Below, piece by piece: positions 53,871-62,787 of a stretch of 64,000 nucleotides of DNA (position 1 is the first letter of the stretch; every line of letters starts with the position of its first letter). The stretch lies in NCBI RefSeq assembly GCF_000821085.1, contig NZ_CCXR01000001.1, positions 696,001-760,000 on the forward strand, given 5' to 3'. Under the pieces are notes generated by a model. It saw only the letters and a program-made list of their open reading frames with translations, was not told the origin of the DNA and searched no databases. Both the position numbers and the translations under genes were made by a program. This DNA is from Bacillus sp. B-jedd (GTDB lineage Bacteria; Bacillota; Bacilli; Bacillales; Cytobacillaceae).

Positions 53871-54263
53871 ATGTCCGTAAAATGGGGAGTTAATATATTT
53901 TTAGGGCTTCTTGCATTTGTTTTTTCATGGCTATTTTCTTTTGCAAACAATATGTGGCTAACTTCCCTTGTTAGGGCATGTATAGGATTCTTCATTTTCT
54001 TTTTGTTCGGCTTAATCCTTCAAATCGTATTACAGCTTTTTAGTTACAGGAAAAATAATCTTCTTGAGGCAGAAGGCACCTCCCAATCTGAAACTTACAT
54101 TAAAGAAAAAGTTCTTAATACAAGTGAACATAATAATGAAGAAAATTCCTTTACCGGTATTTCACTCGAAACACTCCATGACCAAAATGAAGATACAGAT
54201 TATAAAAAAATCGCGCAGGCCGTCAAATCTTGGACCGCGGAAGAAGAGGGGGATAATCATTGA
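53871..54263 (+). CDS. two-TM hypothetical protein between flhG and sigD
   Basis: 130 residues, not recognised. Two TM helices at about 5-25 and 32-58 (GFFIFFLFGLILQIVLQLF), then an acidic Asn/Glu-rich cytoplasmic tail ending AQAVKSWTAEEEGDNH. It occupies the place where cheB-cheA-cheW-cheC-cheD lie in Bacillus subtilis, and overlaps sigD by four bases, so it is coupled to sigma-D synthesis. AGAAAGGATCG precedes the start. Confidence 0.65.
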   Translation: MSVKWGVNIFLGLLAFVFSWLFSFANNMWLTSLVRACIGFFIFFLFGLILQIVLQLFSYRKNNLLEAEGTSQSETYIKEKVLNTSEHNNEENSFTGISLETLHDQNEDTDYKKIAQAVKSWTAEEEGDNH

Positions 54264-55063
54264 AACCTGCTTTGAAAGAGAACAACCCGCATAACTCACT
54301 TTGGAGGGTGTATCGCGAGACTCAGGATTCGTTATCCCAGGAGAAGCTAGTATTAAAATATATGCATCTTGTTGAGAAGATGGCCAATCAGCTCAGTTTA
54401 AGCATTCCCAGTCGGCTCGTTCCAAAAGAAGACCTTATGGGAATGGGGTATATTGGGCTAATCGAGGCTATTAAAAAATTTGATTATAAAAAAGGTAACC
54501 AATTTGAGACCTTTGGATTATGGAGAATTAGGGGAGCAATGCTGGATGGGCTTCGTCAATTGGATTGGGTACCTAGGAGCGTAAGGGAGAAGACAAAAAA
54601 ACTAAACAACGCGCTTGCGATTATGGAACAATCCTTAATGAGAACCCCGACGATCGAAGAATTAAGTCAGCATCTGAATATTTCAAACGAGGAAATTCAC
54701 CAGTCCCTTGAGGCCCTTTCTGTCTCAACCCTTTTATCGTTAAATGGGCAATTTTATGAAAACGATGGAGCGGAAAAGCAGAAAAACCGCTTGGATAAAA
54801 TTATTGATGAAAGCCAAGTGAACCATGAAAGACATCTGCAAATGAATGAATTTAAAAAAATAGCAGCCGAATGCATCGACTTAATGACTGAAAAGGAAAG
54901 ATTGGTAGTTTCGCTGTTTTATTATGAGGGGCTTACTCAGGTGGAGATAGCCGAAGTGTTGGATTTAACAAAAGGCCGTATTTCCCAACTTCATACCCAG
55001 GCAATAATAAAAATGAGAAAAGCCTTTCAAAATAAAGGATTTTCAATGGATTCGTTCCTATAA
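54260..55063 (+). CDS. sigD: RNA polymerase sigma-D factor (FliA family)
   Basis: 267 residues, TTG start behind AGAGGGGGA. Regions 2 (EDLMGMGYIGLIEAIKKFD and FETFGLWRIRGAMLDGLRQL), 3 (PTIEELSQHLNISNEEIHQS) and 4 (YYEGLTQVEIAEVLDLTKGR) of the FliA class are clear. It directs the ten sigma-D-like promoters in this window and is countered by FlgM (31367-31636). Last gene of the operon begun at flgB. Confidence 0.97.
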   Translation: MKPALKENNPHNSLWRVYRETQDSLSQEKLVLKYMHLVEKMANQLSLSIPSRLVPKEDLMGMGYIGLIEAIKKFDYKKGNQFETFGLWRIRGAMLDGLRQLDWVPRSVREKTKKLNNALAIMEQSLMRTPTIEELSQHLNISNEEIHQSLEALSVSTLLSLNGQFYENDGAEKQKNRLDKIIDESQVNHERHLQMNEFKKIAAECIDLMTEKERLVVSLFYYEGLTQVEIAEVLDLTKGRISQLHTQAIIKMRKAFQNKGFSMDSFL

Positions 55064-55098
55064 TCTTAAAAATTTCACAACATTTGCCAATCGGGTCC

Positions 55099-55127
55099 TT
55101 GGATGAAACATTAAAATAGCGTATAAT
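55099..55127 (+). promoter_or_regulatory. sigma-A promoter of two-component operon
   Basis: TTGGAT (55099-55104), 17 bases, TATAAT (55122-55127), 84 bases before the kinase start. Confidence 0.65.
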
Positions 55128-55150
55128 ACTCTAGTATTCGACAAATTTCT

Positions 55151-55180
55151 ATTGCCACTTTATAGCAGTGGCAATTTTAT
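55151..55180 (+). terminator. hairpin in kinase leader (terminator or attenuator)
   Basis: ATTGCCACT (55151-55159) pairs perfectly with AGTGGCAAT (55167-55175), followed by TTTAT. It lies downstream of the kinase promoter, so it would terminate both sigD read-through and part of the kinase transcripts. Confidence 0.55.
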
Positions 55181-55210
55181 TATCAAGGATTCACTTCCAA
55201 GGAGAGGTAG

Positions 55211-56926
55211 ATGATGGATCTGACGATTTACATCATTATCATATTGATACTTTTTAGCATGCTTCTTGTTAGTACTTTGATTGCCGTCAGACTAAAGCTG
55301 AAAAATAACACTTTAATGGAACTGGCAGCAAAAAGTTCTGACACACATAAAAATGAAGCAAGCCTCTCTTTGGAAATAGGACAAAGTATTTACCAAAGCA
55401 AGGAGCACTTGCAGGATTTATTGTCCTATGTTGACGCTGCTTTCTGGACGAGAGACATGAAGTCCGGAAAATTGGTGGTTTCCCTTGGGTTGGAAAATAT
55501 ATTTGGATTATCGGAGGTTGAATTCCAGGACGATCCGGAACTATGGAAGAAGATTATTCATCAAGAAGATTTGGACAGGGTAAGAAGGACTTTATTAAAG
55601 GAAGGGCAGGAGCGAGTGAAAGTCGATTACCGCATTATGAAGAATAATGGAGAAATCCGTTGGCTTCATCTGTCCAGTACCCCAATTTTTAATAAAGACG
55701 GCCACTCAGGAAAAGTGATGGGGATCTTAATTGATATCACTGAACTTAAGCAAACTGAGGAAAAACTGAAAGAAAGTAAACAGCATTATCGTATACTTCA
55801 GGAAAGTCTGGATCACTTTTCGCAGGACTTATTTAAAGTAATGAAAGTCTCTGACTTAGAAGATCGTCTTATTATAGAATTAAAAGGGATTTTCGGCCTC
55901 ACTGACGGAATCTACATACTTGAAATAGATGAAAGGCTTAATTTATATCGCTGTACCGGAGGAACTGCCGACTTACACGAATCAGTCCTTCAGTCTTTTG
56001 ATGAAACCGCTCCAATTGGGAAAATTGCGGAATTTGAACATGGCGCTATCGTAAAAATAGGTGAAACGAATAGCCGCATTATTGTTCTTTGTATTGAAAG
56101 CCCAGACACTATTACCGACATAATTAGAAAAAAGGTATGGCTTCAGACACTATCAAGGTATGTTAGTGTTCTATATGAGAATCTTTTTAAGCTCGAAGAC
56201 CTTGCCAAGGAACTTGAAAGAAGTTCAAAGGATAAGCAGACTCCCGGCTGGATTCCTAGGCTGTTATTCTTACTTTCTGAAAAGGAACGAGGTAGGCTGT
56301 CCGCCGACCTGCATGACTCAGTTCTCCAAAATCAAATTCTATGGTACCGAAAATTACAGACCCTTCGTGCCGAATTAAAAATAGAAGGCCAAATGGAGAA
56401 AGAGTTTTTGAGAATTGAAGAAGGGCTTTTGGATGTCATCCGGCAAATTCGTTTTACATGCAATGAACTCCGGCCGCCCTATTTAAAAGAATTGGGGCTA
56501 ATAAAAGCGTTGGAAGGACTATTTGTCCAAACCGGAAAAGTTGCTGATTTTGAAATAAAGTATGATTTTGAAGGGCTTCACCATGAACTCAGCGAAGAAG
56601 AAATGATTACAATATACCGGGTTGCCCAAGAACTATTGGCAAATGCCAGAAAGCATTCAAATGCGACAAAAGTCGAGTTTACGATTTCGAGCATTGATGA
56701 TACTATCTATTTTAGCTACAGTGATAACGGGATAGGAATGATACTTGGCAAGCTGGTCGATTCATTCGATCATATTGGTTTATCGGGTATTAAGAAAAGG
56801 GTTGACAGCATCGAAGGGGAAGTGGAAATATACTCTTCTCCTGGAAAAGGTGTTAACCTATTAATTTCCATTCCAAAAGGGGTAAAGAAATCTCTTAATA
56901 GCAAGTTGTTTGAGGTGTTTGAATGA
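55211..56926 (+). CDS. membrane PAS-sensor histidine kinase (NarL/DegS class)
   Basis: 571 residues: one N-terminal TM (IYIIIILILFSMLLVSTLIAV), a PAS domain (about 65-185) with a PAC end, a GAF-like region (190-330), an HisKA_3 dimerisation domain with phospho-acceptor histidine in SADLHDSVLQNQI (about residue 368) and an HATPase domain (ELLANARKHSNATKVEF, YSDNGIGM). It overlaps its response regulator by four bases (ATGA). The signal is unknown. The class includes DegS and ComP. Confidence 0.9.
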   Translation: MMDLTIYIIIILILFSMLLVSTLIAVRLKLKNNTLMELAAKSSDTHKNEASLSLEIGQSIYQSKEHLQDLLSYVDAAFWTRDMKSGKLVVSLGLENIFGLSEVEFQDDPELWKKIIHQEDLDRVRRTLLKEGQERVKVDYRIMKNNGEIRWLHLSSTPIFNKDGHSGKVMGILIDITELKQTEEKLKESKQHYRILQESLDHFSQDLFKVMKVSDLEDRLIIELKGIFGLTDGIYILEIDERLNLYRCTGGTADLHESVLQSFDETAPIGKIAEFEHGAIVKIGETNSRIIVLCIESPDTITDIIRKKVWLQTLSRYVSVLYENLFKLEDLAKELERSSKDKQTPGWIPRLLFLLSEKERGRLSADLHDSVLQNQILWYRKLQTLRAELKIEGQMEKEFLRIEEGLLDVIRQIRFTCNELRPPYLKELGLIKALEGLFVQTGKVADFEIKYDFEGLHHELSEEEMITIYRVAQELLANARKHSNATKVEFTISSIDDTIYFSYSDNGIGMILGKLVDSFDHIGLSGIKKRVDSIEGEVEIYSSPGKGVNLLISIPKGVKKSLNSKLFEVFE

Positions 56927-57558
56927 TTCGCATTTTGCTTGTTGATGACCACCCGCTGGTAAGTGAGGGCACAAAGCTGATAATTGAGAAAGAAAAGGAT
57001 ATGAAAGTCCATATAGAAACATCAAGCAGACAGGCTTTAAAGCTTATACAAAAGCAGTCTTTTGATGTAATGCTATTTGATCTGCAAATGCCCGATTTAG
57101 ATGGTTTCGAATTGTGCAAAAAAGTCCTTAAAATAGTTCCGGATGCCAATATACTAATCTATTCAGGATATGAAATTCTTCCTCATATCGATCTGTTAAT
57201 GAGATCGGGAGCTATTGGCTATATTTCAAAAACAGCAACAAAGGATCAGTTAATCCGTTCAATTCGCGCCGCATTAAATAAGGAAACGATCATTTCCTTT
57301 CCGTTATTACGGGAAATTTATAATAGTGCCAAACGTTCAATAACTGATAATGTGAAAAACAAGCTAGCTGTAAGTGAAAAAGAAAAAATGATATTACAGG
57401 AACTCGTTCAAGGGAAAACGAATAAAGATATTGCTCAAGCGCTTTTTATAGGGCAACGGTCTCTAGAATATAGCCTCACTAATCTGTTCCATAAATTAGG
57501 AGTCCAAACGAGGGTTGAAGCCGTGGTGAAGGCCCAGGAATTAGGATTAATTGAATAA
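56923..57558 (+). CDS. LuxR/NarL-type response regulator (ComA-like)
   Basis: 211 residues: receiver with D8/D9 and phospho-acceptor D53 (MLFDLQMPDLDG), K in the YISKTATKDQ region, and a LuxR-type helix-turn-helix (SEKEKMILQELVQGKTNKDI, RSLEYSLTNLFHKLGV). It is nearest to ComA in layout. The gene pair directly follows sigD, but whether it controls motility is inference. A terminator follows. Confidence 0.9.
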   Translation: MIRILLVDDHPLVSEGTKLIIEKEKDMKVHIETSSRQALKLIQKQSFDVMLFDLQMPDLDGFELCKKVLKIVPDANILIYSGYEILPHIDLLMRSGAIGYISKTATKDQLIRSIRAALNKETIISFPLLREIYNSAKRSITDNVKNKLAVSEKEKMILQELVQGKTNKDIAQALFIGQRSLEYSLTNLFHKLGVQTRVEAVVKAQELGLIE

Positions 57559-57570
57559 AGATTTACTTTT

Positions 57571-57608
57571 AAAATACACCCCTACTAATGAAGGAGTGTA
57601 TTTTTTTT
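57571..57608 (+). terminator. terminator after response regulator
   Basis: AAAATACACCCCT pairs with AGGAGTGTATTTT with a short loop, then T-run. The last T starts the -35 TAAA of the next promoter. Confidence 0.8.
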
Positions 57609-57634
57609 AAACTAAACTTTAATTTTGCCGATAA
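57608..57634 (+). promoter_or_regulatory. sigma-D promoter of the GGDEF-EAL gene
   Basis: TAAA (57608-57611), 15 bases, GCCGATAA (57627-57634). Very close to consensus; 115 bases before the start codon. Confidence 0.85.
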
Positions 57635-57748
57635 AATAAGCGGAAGTATTTTTAGGGCAAATTACCCATTCATATTATTGAATTTATCAAAAAGTTGCCC
57701 CATGGAGATTTATACATACAAAGAATTTGGTAACGGGTTGGTGTTTGA

Positions 57749-59938
57749 ATGAAAATTTATTCTGAGCCTGCTTCACTCTTGGGCATTTATAGATCACTTT
57801 TTGATAATAATCATGATGCTTGCTATGCTTTGGATCTTGAAGGAAACTTCATGCTGTTTAATCAGGCCGCGGTTGAAATAACAGGATATTCACAGGAAGA
57901 GGCACTAAAAATGTCCTTTGTTTCAATCATTTATGATGATTTTTTAAATGAGGCGGTTAATTGCTTCCATAGTGTTGTATTAGGAAATTATGAAAAGCTG
58001 AATATCCCGATTAAAAATAAAAATGGGAAACGGGTGGAGTTAATAGTAACAGCTGGCCCAATTTATATTAATGGCCAAATTAACGGAATAATCGGGATGG
58101 CAAAAGACCTAACAGAAAAAGCGGCACTGGAAATGCAGCTGAGCAACCAAAACCAGGTACTGGAAATGGTGGCAAAAGGATCTCCTATGAAAGATGTGCT
58201 CGACAATATCATCTTTTTAATTGAAAGCTCATCAAATGATATTATTTGTTCCATTCTTGTGCCGGATAAAGAAGGTGAAAATCTTTTATTAAAATCAGGT
58301 CCTAATTTGCCCACAGAGTACAAAAAATATTTAACTATATTCCCGATTGGACCTAAGGAAGGGTCTGGCGGGACGGCAGCCTATTATAAACGGCCAGTAA
58401 TAACAAAAGATATAGATAAAGACCTACTATGGAAAAAATATAAATTGATTGCATTGGCAAGTGGGCTTAAAGCCTGTTGGTCATATCCAATTTTTGATAT
58501 TAATAATGAAGTTATCGGTATATTTGAAATGTACTATAAGAAACTACATAACCCGGAAGAACCGGCGAGGGAGATTATTGAAAAGGCTATTTATCTAACC
58601 AGCATAGTTTTACAGCATTACCGTTCGGAAGAAAAAATAAATTTCATGGCCTTCCATGATGAATTGACTGGTTTAGCAAATCGGCGGCTTTTTAAAGAAA
58701 GGTTAAATACTACATTGAACGCAGGTTTTAATCCTGGAAAAGTTATGGCCGTTATGTATTTTGATTTGGATCAATTTAAATTAATTAATGATTCACTCGG
58801 TCATACATTTGGAGATAAACTGCTTAAAGCGGTTGCTAAAAGACTTCAAAGCAGCATCCGGCAAGATGACTTAGTCTCGAGATGGGGCGGGGATGAATTT
58901 ACTATCCTTCTAATGAATATTAAGGAACGAGAAATAAAGATTGTAGCTCAAAGAATCTTAAATGTATTTGAAAAGTCTTTTTCCGTTGAAGGGAAAGAGC
59001 TGTTTATTACTCCTGGTATAGGAATAAGTTTATATCCCTATGACGGGGTGACAACGGAGGAGCTTCTCCGTAAGGCAGACATTGCGATGTATCAGGCTAA
59101 AAAGGAAGGCCGCAACAATTACCAATTCTATAATGATAAGCTGGATAAACAATCAATCGAGCGCCTTGAAATTGAAAATCAACTAAGAAAAGCACTGGAA
59201 AGGAATGAATTCACCCTTGAGTATCAGCCGATAATTGAATTATCAACGGAGAAGCTAACAGGCGTCGAGGCCTTGATACGATGGAAAAGTCCTGTATTGG
59301 GTCAACTTTCCCCTAATAGTTTTATTCCTGTTGCTGAAGAAACAGGCATGATTTTACCTATTGGAGAATGGGTTCTGAAGACGGCCTGCCAGCAAATGAA
59401 AAATTGGCTTGATAATGGAATTGGGTTGTCGACCATTTCCGTTAATATTTCATTGCGGCAATTTTATCAACCGGATCTTGTACCAATGATATCAGAAGTA
59501 ATAAAAGAAACAGGAATCCATCCAAGCAACCTTACAATAGAGATAACCGAATCAATGACTATGGATGTGACAATAGCAAAAAATATTTTGCAAGATTTAA
59601 AAAGCATTGGTGTAAATATTTCAATTGATGATTTCGGAACTGGCTATAGTTCTTTGAGTTATCTGAAGAGGTTCCCGATTGACTTTCTAAAAATTGACCA
59701 ATCTTTTATAAGGGATATTGCAAATAGCAAAGATGATGAGAATATAGCAACGACTATACTATTAATGGGAAGAAACCTGGGCTTGAATGTAATTGCTGAA
59801 GGTGTCGAAACAAAGGAACAGCTTAGCATTCTGCGCAGCAATCAATGCCATGAAGCACAAGGATATTTATTTAGCAGGCCATTAAGCCCCGAAAAATTGG
59901 AACAGTTATTTACTGCCTTTCATATGCGAAAAATATAA
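57749..59938 (+). CDS. PAS-GAF-GGDEF-EAL c-di-GMP enzyme
   Basis: 729 residues, soluble. PAS (about 8-130), GAF (140-290), GGDEF domain with intact SRWGGDEFTILL (residues ~377-388) and an RQDD inhibitory I-site (RxxD) five residues before it, and EAL domain with GVEALIRW, NISLRQF, EITESM, SIDDFGTGYSSLSYL and QGYLFSRPL all preserved. Both synthesis and breakdown of c-di-GMP are therefore possible. It is probably expressed from the sigma-D promoter at 57608 and pairs functionally with the PilZ brake (34563-35186). Confidence 0.93.
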   Translation: MKIYSEPASLLGIYRSLFDNNHDACYALDLEGNFMLFNQAAVEITGYSQEEALKMSFVSIIYDDFLNEAVNCFHSVVLGNYEKLNIPIKNKNGKRVELIVTAGPIYINGQINGIIGMAKDLTEKAALEMQLSNQNQVLEMVAKGSPMKDVLDNIIFLIESSSNDIICSILVPDKEGENLLLKSGPNLPTEYKKYLTIFPIGPKEGSGGTAAYYKRPVITKDIDKDLLWKKYKLIALASGLKACWSYPIFDINNEVIGIFEMYYKKLHNPEEPAREIIEKAIYLTSIVLQHYRSEEKINFMAFHDELTGLANRRLFKERLNTTLNAGFNPGKVMAVMYFDLDQFKLINDSLGHTFGDKLLKAVAKRLQSSIRQDDLVSRWGGDEFTILLMNIKEREIKIVAQRILNVFEKSFSVEGKELFITPGIGISLYPYDGVTTEELLRKADIAMYQAKKEGRNNYQFYNDKLDKQSIERLEIENQLRKALERNEFTLEYQPIIELSTEKLTGVEALIRWKSPVLGQLSPNSFIPVAEETGMILPIGEWVLKTACQQMKNWLDNGIGLSTISVNISLRQFYQPDLVPMISEVIKETGIHPSNLTIEITESMTMDVTIAKNILQDLKSIGVNISIDDFGTGYSSLSYLKRFPIDFLKIDQSFIRDIANSKDDENIATTILLMGRNLGLNVIAEGVETKEQLSILRSNQCHEAQGYLFSRPLSPEKLEQLFTAFHMRKI

Positions 59939-60041
59939 AGACATTTAAATGAAAATGAATATGATAAAAGGAATTACCTGCTCTAATCTTAATCATCCCT
60001 GCATACTATAGATTGTCCAAACAATCCAGGGTGGTGGGTTT

Positions 60042-60440
60042 ATGTATTATGCGCTGCTGATCGGTACTGGAATTTGCCTGTTTATGAGTCTCAGGACACT
60101 GTTTGTCCCCAATCGGAATCGGGGGAGCCTGATTTCGTTTGAGAATTTTCTCTATCTCGGGATGGTTTATTTTACTGTCCTGACAGGATTTGGGATGGTT
60201 TATCTTTTGCTTGGCTTGTTCGCTGAACCAGTATTGGCCGAAGCGGGTCGGCCTGGCGGTCCAGGATTTTTGCAAAAAGCGGAAACGGCTGTCTATTTTA
60301 GCGCGATGACCTTGTTTTCAGTCGGACATGGTGATGTGGTGCCGCTCGGGGCTGGCAGATGGCTGGCGCTCCTTGAGGCGCTTGTCGGATATACGATTCC
60401 CGCGGCCTTTGTCGCCAGGGCGGTTATGGACAGGGATTGA
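60042..60440 (+). CDS. two-TM potassium-channel-like protein
   Basis: 132 residues. N-terminal TM (YYALLIGTGICLFMSLRTL), a second (FLYLGMVYFTVLTGFGMVYL), then a pore loop with filter-like SVGHGDVVPLG (compare TVGYGD) and a last helix (WLALLEALVGYTIPAAFVA). It matches the Ion_trans_2 pore module, with His in place of Tyr in the filter, and lacks a cytoplasmic RCK domain. Ion selectivity is not certain. Confidence 0.75.
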   Translation: MYYALLIGTGICLFMSLRTLFVPNRNRGSLISFENFLYLGMVYFTVLTGFGMVYLLLGLFAEPVLAEAGRPGGPGFLQKAETAVYFSAMTLFSVGHGDVVPLGAGRWLALLEALVGYTIPAAFVARAVMDRD

Positions 60441-60462
60441 CCACTTTCATAAGCCGGAAAAG

Positions 60463-60505
60463 TTGTACTGTCCCCTTAGATTGGTTAGTCTAAAGACAGG
60501 TACAA
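60463..60505. repeat. 43-bp imperfect inverted repeat before bcp
   Basis: TTGTACTGTCCCCTTAGA and TCTAAAGACAGGTACAA form an imperfect palindrome around TTGGTTAG. The TGTACTG-CCCC end recalls terminal repeats of some insertion sequences, or it may be a regulatory site upstream of bcp. No transposase is nearby. Confidence 0.4.
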
Positions 60506-60527
60506 TTCGAGAAATGGAGTGGTGGTA

Positions 60528-60995
60528 ATGACTGTTCAAACAGGAGCAATGGCACCGGATTTCAGCTTGCTTTCGGTTGATGGCAAGGAAGCGAAGCTAT
60601 CCGATTACAAAGGGAAGAATGTGGTCCTTTATTTTTACCCAAAAGACATGACGCCAGGCTGCACAACACAGGCGTGTGATTTCCGAGACCAGCATAAAAG
60701 CTTTGAAGATGTGAATGCCGTAGTGATTGGGGTGAGCCCGGATCCAGTTGAGAGGCATAAGAAATTCATTGATAAATATGATCTTCCGTTTATCCTCTTG
60801 GCTGATACAGAGCATGAGGCCGCCGAGGCTTATGGCGTCTGGAAGCTGAAGAAGAATTTCGGCAAGGAATATATGGGCATTGAGAGAAGTACGTTTGTCA
60901 TTGATAAAGAAGGCCGGATTGCCAAGGAATGGCGCGGCGTTAAAGTTAAAGGGCATGTGGAGGAAGCGCTGGAATTTGTCAGGTCAAACGCCTGA
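60528..60995 (+). CDS. bcp: thioredoxin-dependent thiol peroxidase (Bcp/YgaF)
   Basis: 155 residues. AhpC/TSA fold with peroxidatic and resolving cysteines in MTPGCTTQACDF, plus YFYPKDMTPGC and VIGVSPDPVERHKKF. ATG 60528 follows GGAGTGGTGG. Reduces H2O2 and organic peroxides. In Bacillus subtilis ygaF lies near perR too. Confidence 0.94.
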   Translation: MTVQTGAMAPDFSLLSVDGKEAKLSDYKGKNVVLYFYPKDMTPGCTTQACDFRDQHKSFEDVNAVVIGVSPDPVERHKKFIDKYDLPFILLADTEHEAAEAYGVWKLKKNFGKEYMGIERSTFVIDKEGRIAKEWRGVKVKGHVEEALEFVRSNA

Positions 60996-61089
60996 TGCCT
61001 ATTTTTGGCGAAAAAGGCTGATGTCCATGCAATCGTGAAACAGGGGAATACCTTATAGTAGGGCATACCTCCTCAGATAATTTACCTTA

Positions 61090-61116
61090 AAGGCCGGGAA
61101 ACCGGCCTTCTTTTTT
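61090..61116 (+). terminator. terminator after bcp
   Basis: AAGGCCGG (61090-61097), loop GAAA, CCGGCCTT (61102-61109), then CTTTTTT. Confidence 0.9.
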
Positions 61117-61186
61117 ATGCAAGTCTGAATATTTTTAGAAAAGGTTTCCGGGTGGTATGATTTAAGAAAAAAACAGGGGTGCTTTT

Positions 61187-62134
61187 ATGAAGATACTTTT
61201 CACTTTCATTCCATCGGAAAAGCTCCAGAGCGATATACAAGCCGAATTCCCGGAGCATGAGTTCCATTTTTGCAAAATCAGCTCCGCTGGCTGCCACGCT
61301 GAAGAAGCGGAGATTTACGTTACATATGGAGAAGATTTGGACAAAGGCTATATCGAAAGGGCGAAGAATCTTAAATGGATCATGGTCATGTCAGCCGGCA
61401 TGGACAGGATGCCTTTTGAAGAATGCGCCAAAAGAGATATTCTGGTCACGAACGTCCGTGGCATCCACAAAATCCCGATGGCTGAGTTTACGCTAGGCAC
61501 CATGCTGCAGCATGTGAAGCAGTACCCTGTTTTGCGGGAGAAAGAACTGGCAGAGGAATGGGACAGGAAAGTAAAAGTGGACGAGTTGACTGGAAAAAAC
61601 CTGCTTGTGTTGGGAATCGGTGCGATTGGCGGGGAAATCGCACGTCTCGCCAAAGCATTCAGGATGACTGTGACGGGAATAAATCGCAGCGGCAAAGAGA
61701 ATGAGTTTGCTGACCATATAGATACGTTTGCTAATATCGGCTCGTGGCTTCCGAAAGCGGATTTTATCGTCTCGGTTTTGCCAAGCACCGATGAAACTCG
61801 CTACCTGCTGAAGGAAGAGCATTTCAGCCTCATGAAAGACAGTGCGGTATTCATCAATATTGGCAGGGGCGACCTTGTAAAAGAGGAGGTCCTATTAAAG
61901 GTGATGGGAGAAAGGATGATCGCTCATGCCTATCTAGATGTATTCGAAACCGAACCCCTGCCTAAAGGACATGCATTCTGGAAAATGGATAAAGTAAAGG
62001 TGACGCCCCACCTTTCCAGTATTACAAAGGGATATCTCCCGAGATCATTTGAGATATTTAAACATAACCTAACAGCATATGTTAATAAGGAAGACCAGCT
62101 ATTGAATGTTATTGACCTTTCGAGGGGGTATTAA
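61187..62134 (+). CDS. D-2-hydroxyacid dehydrogenase
   Basis: 315 residues. NAD-binding fold VLGIGAIGGEIARLAKAF, catalytic Arg in FINIGRGDLV, Glu in LDVFETEPLP and His in TPHLSSI. Acts on a 2-hydroxy/2-keto acid pair; the substrate is not known. Two bases before the next gene. Confidence 0.9.
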   Translation: MKILFTFIPSEKLQSDIQAEFPEHEFHFCKISSAGCHAEEAEIYVTYGEDLDKGYIERAKNLKWIMVMSAGMDRMPFEECAKRDILVTNVRGIHKIPMAEFTLGTMLQHVKQYPVLREKELAEEWDRKVKVDELTGKNLLVLGIGAIGGEIARLAKAFRMTVTGINRSGKENEFADHIDTFANIGSWLPKADFIVSVLPSTDETRYLLKEEHFSLMKDSAVFINIGRGDLVKEEVLLKVMGERMIAHAYLDVFETEPLPKGHAFWKMDKVKVTPHLSSITKGYLPRSFEIFKHNLTAYVNKEDQLLNVIDLSRGY

Positions 62135-62136
62135 GG

Positions 62137-62688
62137 ATGAAAATTTATACGAAATCCGGGGATAAAGGGACAACTTCACTTATATATGGAAGCAGGGTCG
62201 CCAAGGATGACTTGAAAGTGGAGGCATACGGAACTTGCGATGAAACCAATTCGGCAATTGGCCTTGCACTTTCGCTTATGCAAAATGAATTTTTTGCCGG
62301 GAAGGAAAAAGTAGGTGTTGTGTACCATAAAATCCAGACACAGCTTTTCCATGTCGGAGCTGAACTGGCCACTCCAGAAGGGAAAGAAGTGAAATGGACG
62401 TTAAAACAGGCAGATATTGAAGATATGGAAAAGCAAATCGATGAGTGGGATTCAAGTCTACCCGCGCTGACCAATTTCATTCTGCCGGGCGGCCATCCGG
62501 CGGGAGCGGCCTTTCATGTTGCGAGGACCGTGGCGAGAAGGGCGGAAAGGGCGGCTGTTTCACTCGGAGATTCTGTAAATCCGCTCGTGCTTGCATATTT
62601 AAACCGATTATCTGACCTCCTGTTTGTAACCGCGAGATATGTCAATATGAAGCTTGGAGCCGAGGAAAAGACATTACACAAAGAGTGA
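62137..62688 (+). CDS. PduO-type cob(I)alamin adenosyltransferase
   Basis: 183 residues. TKSGDKGTTSLIYGSRVAKD (ATP site), AYGTCDETNSAIG and RTVARRAERAAV with VLAYLNRLSDLLFVTARYVN are the PduO signature. It makes adenosylcobalamin. The homologue in Bacillus subtilis is YvqK. Coupled to the upstream dehydrogenase by near-overlap. Confidence 0.92.
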   Translation: MKIYTKSGDKGTTSLIYGSRVAKDDLKVEAYGTCDETNSAIGLALSLMQNEFFAGKEKVGVVYHKIQTQLFHVGAELATPEGKEVKWTLKQADIEDMEKQIDEWDSSLPALTNFILPGGHPAGAAFHVARTVARRAERAAVSLGDSVNPLVLAYLNRLSDLLFVTARYVNMKLGAEEKTLHKE

Positions 62689-62712
62689 GAACCTTGATGA
62701 AAGCTAGTATAT

Positions 62713-62758
62713 TGACAAATCGGGCTCTTAGGAATAAACTATTTATAACAATTATAAT
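62713..62758 (+). promoter_or_regulatory. perR promoter with PerR box
   Basis: TTGACA (62713-62718), 17 bases, TAAACT (62736-62741). TTATAACAATTATAA at 62744-62758 matches the PerR box TTATAATNATTATAA in 14 of 15 positions and covers the likely transcription start, as expected for autorepression. Confidence 0.8.
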
Positions 62759-62787
62759 ATAAGAATTTATGTATAGAAGAGAGGTGC

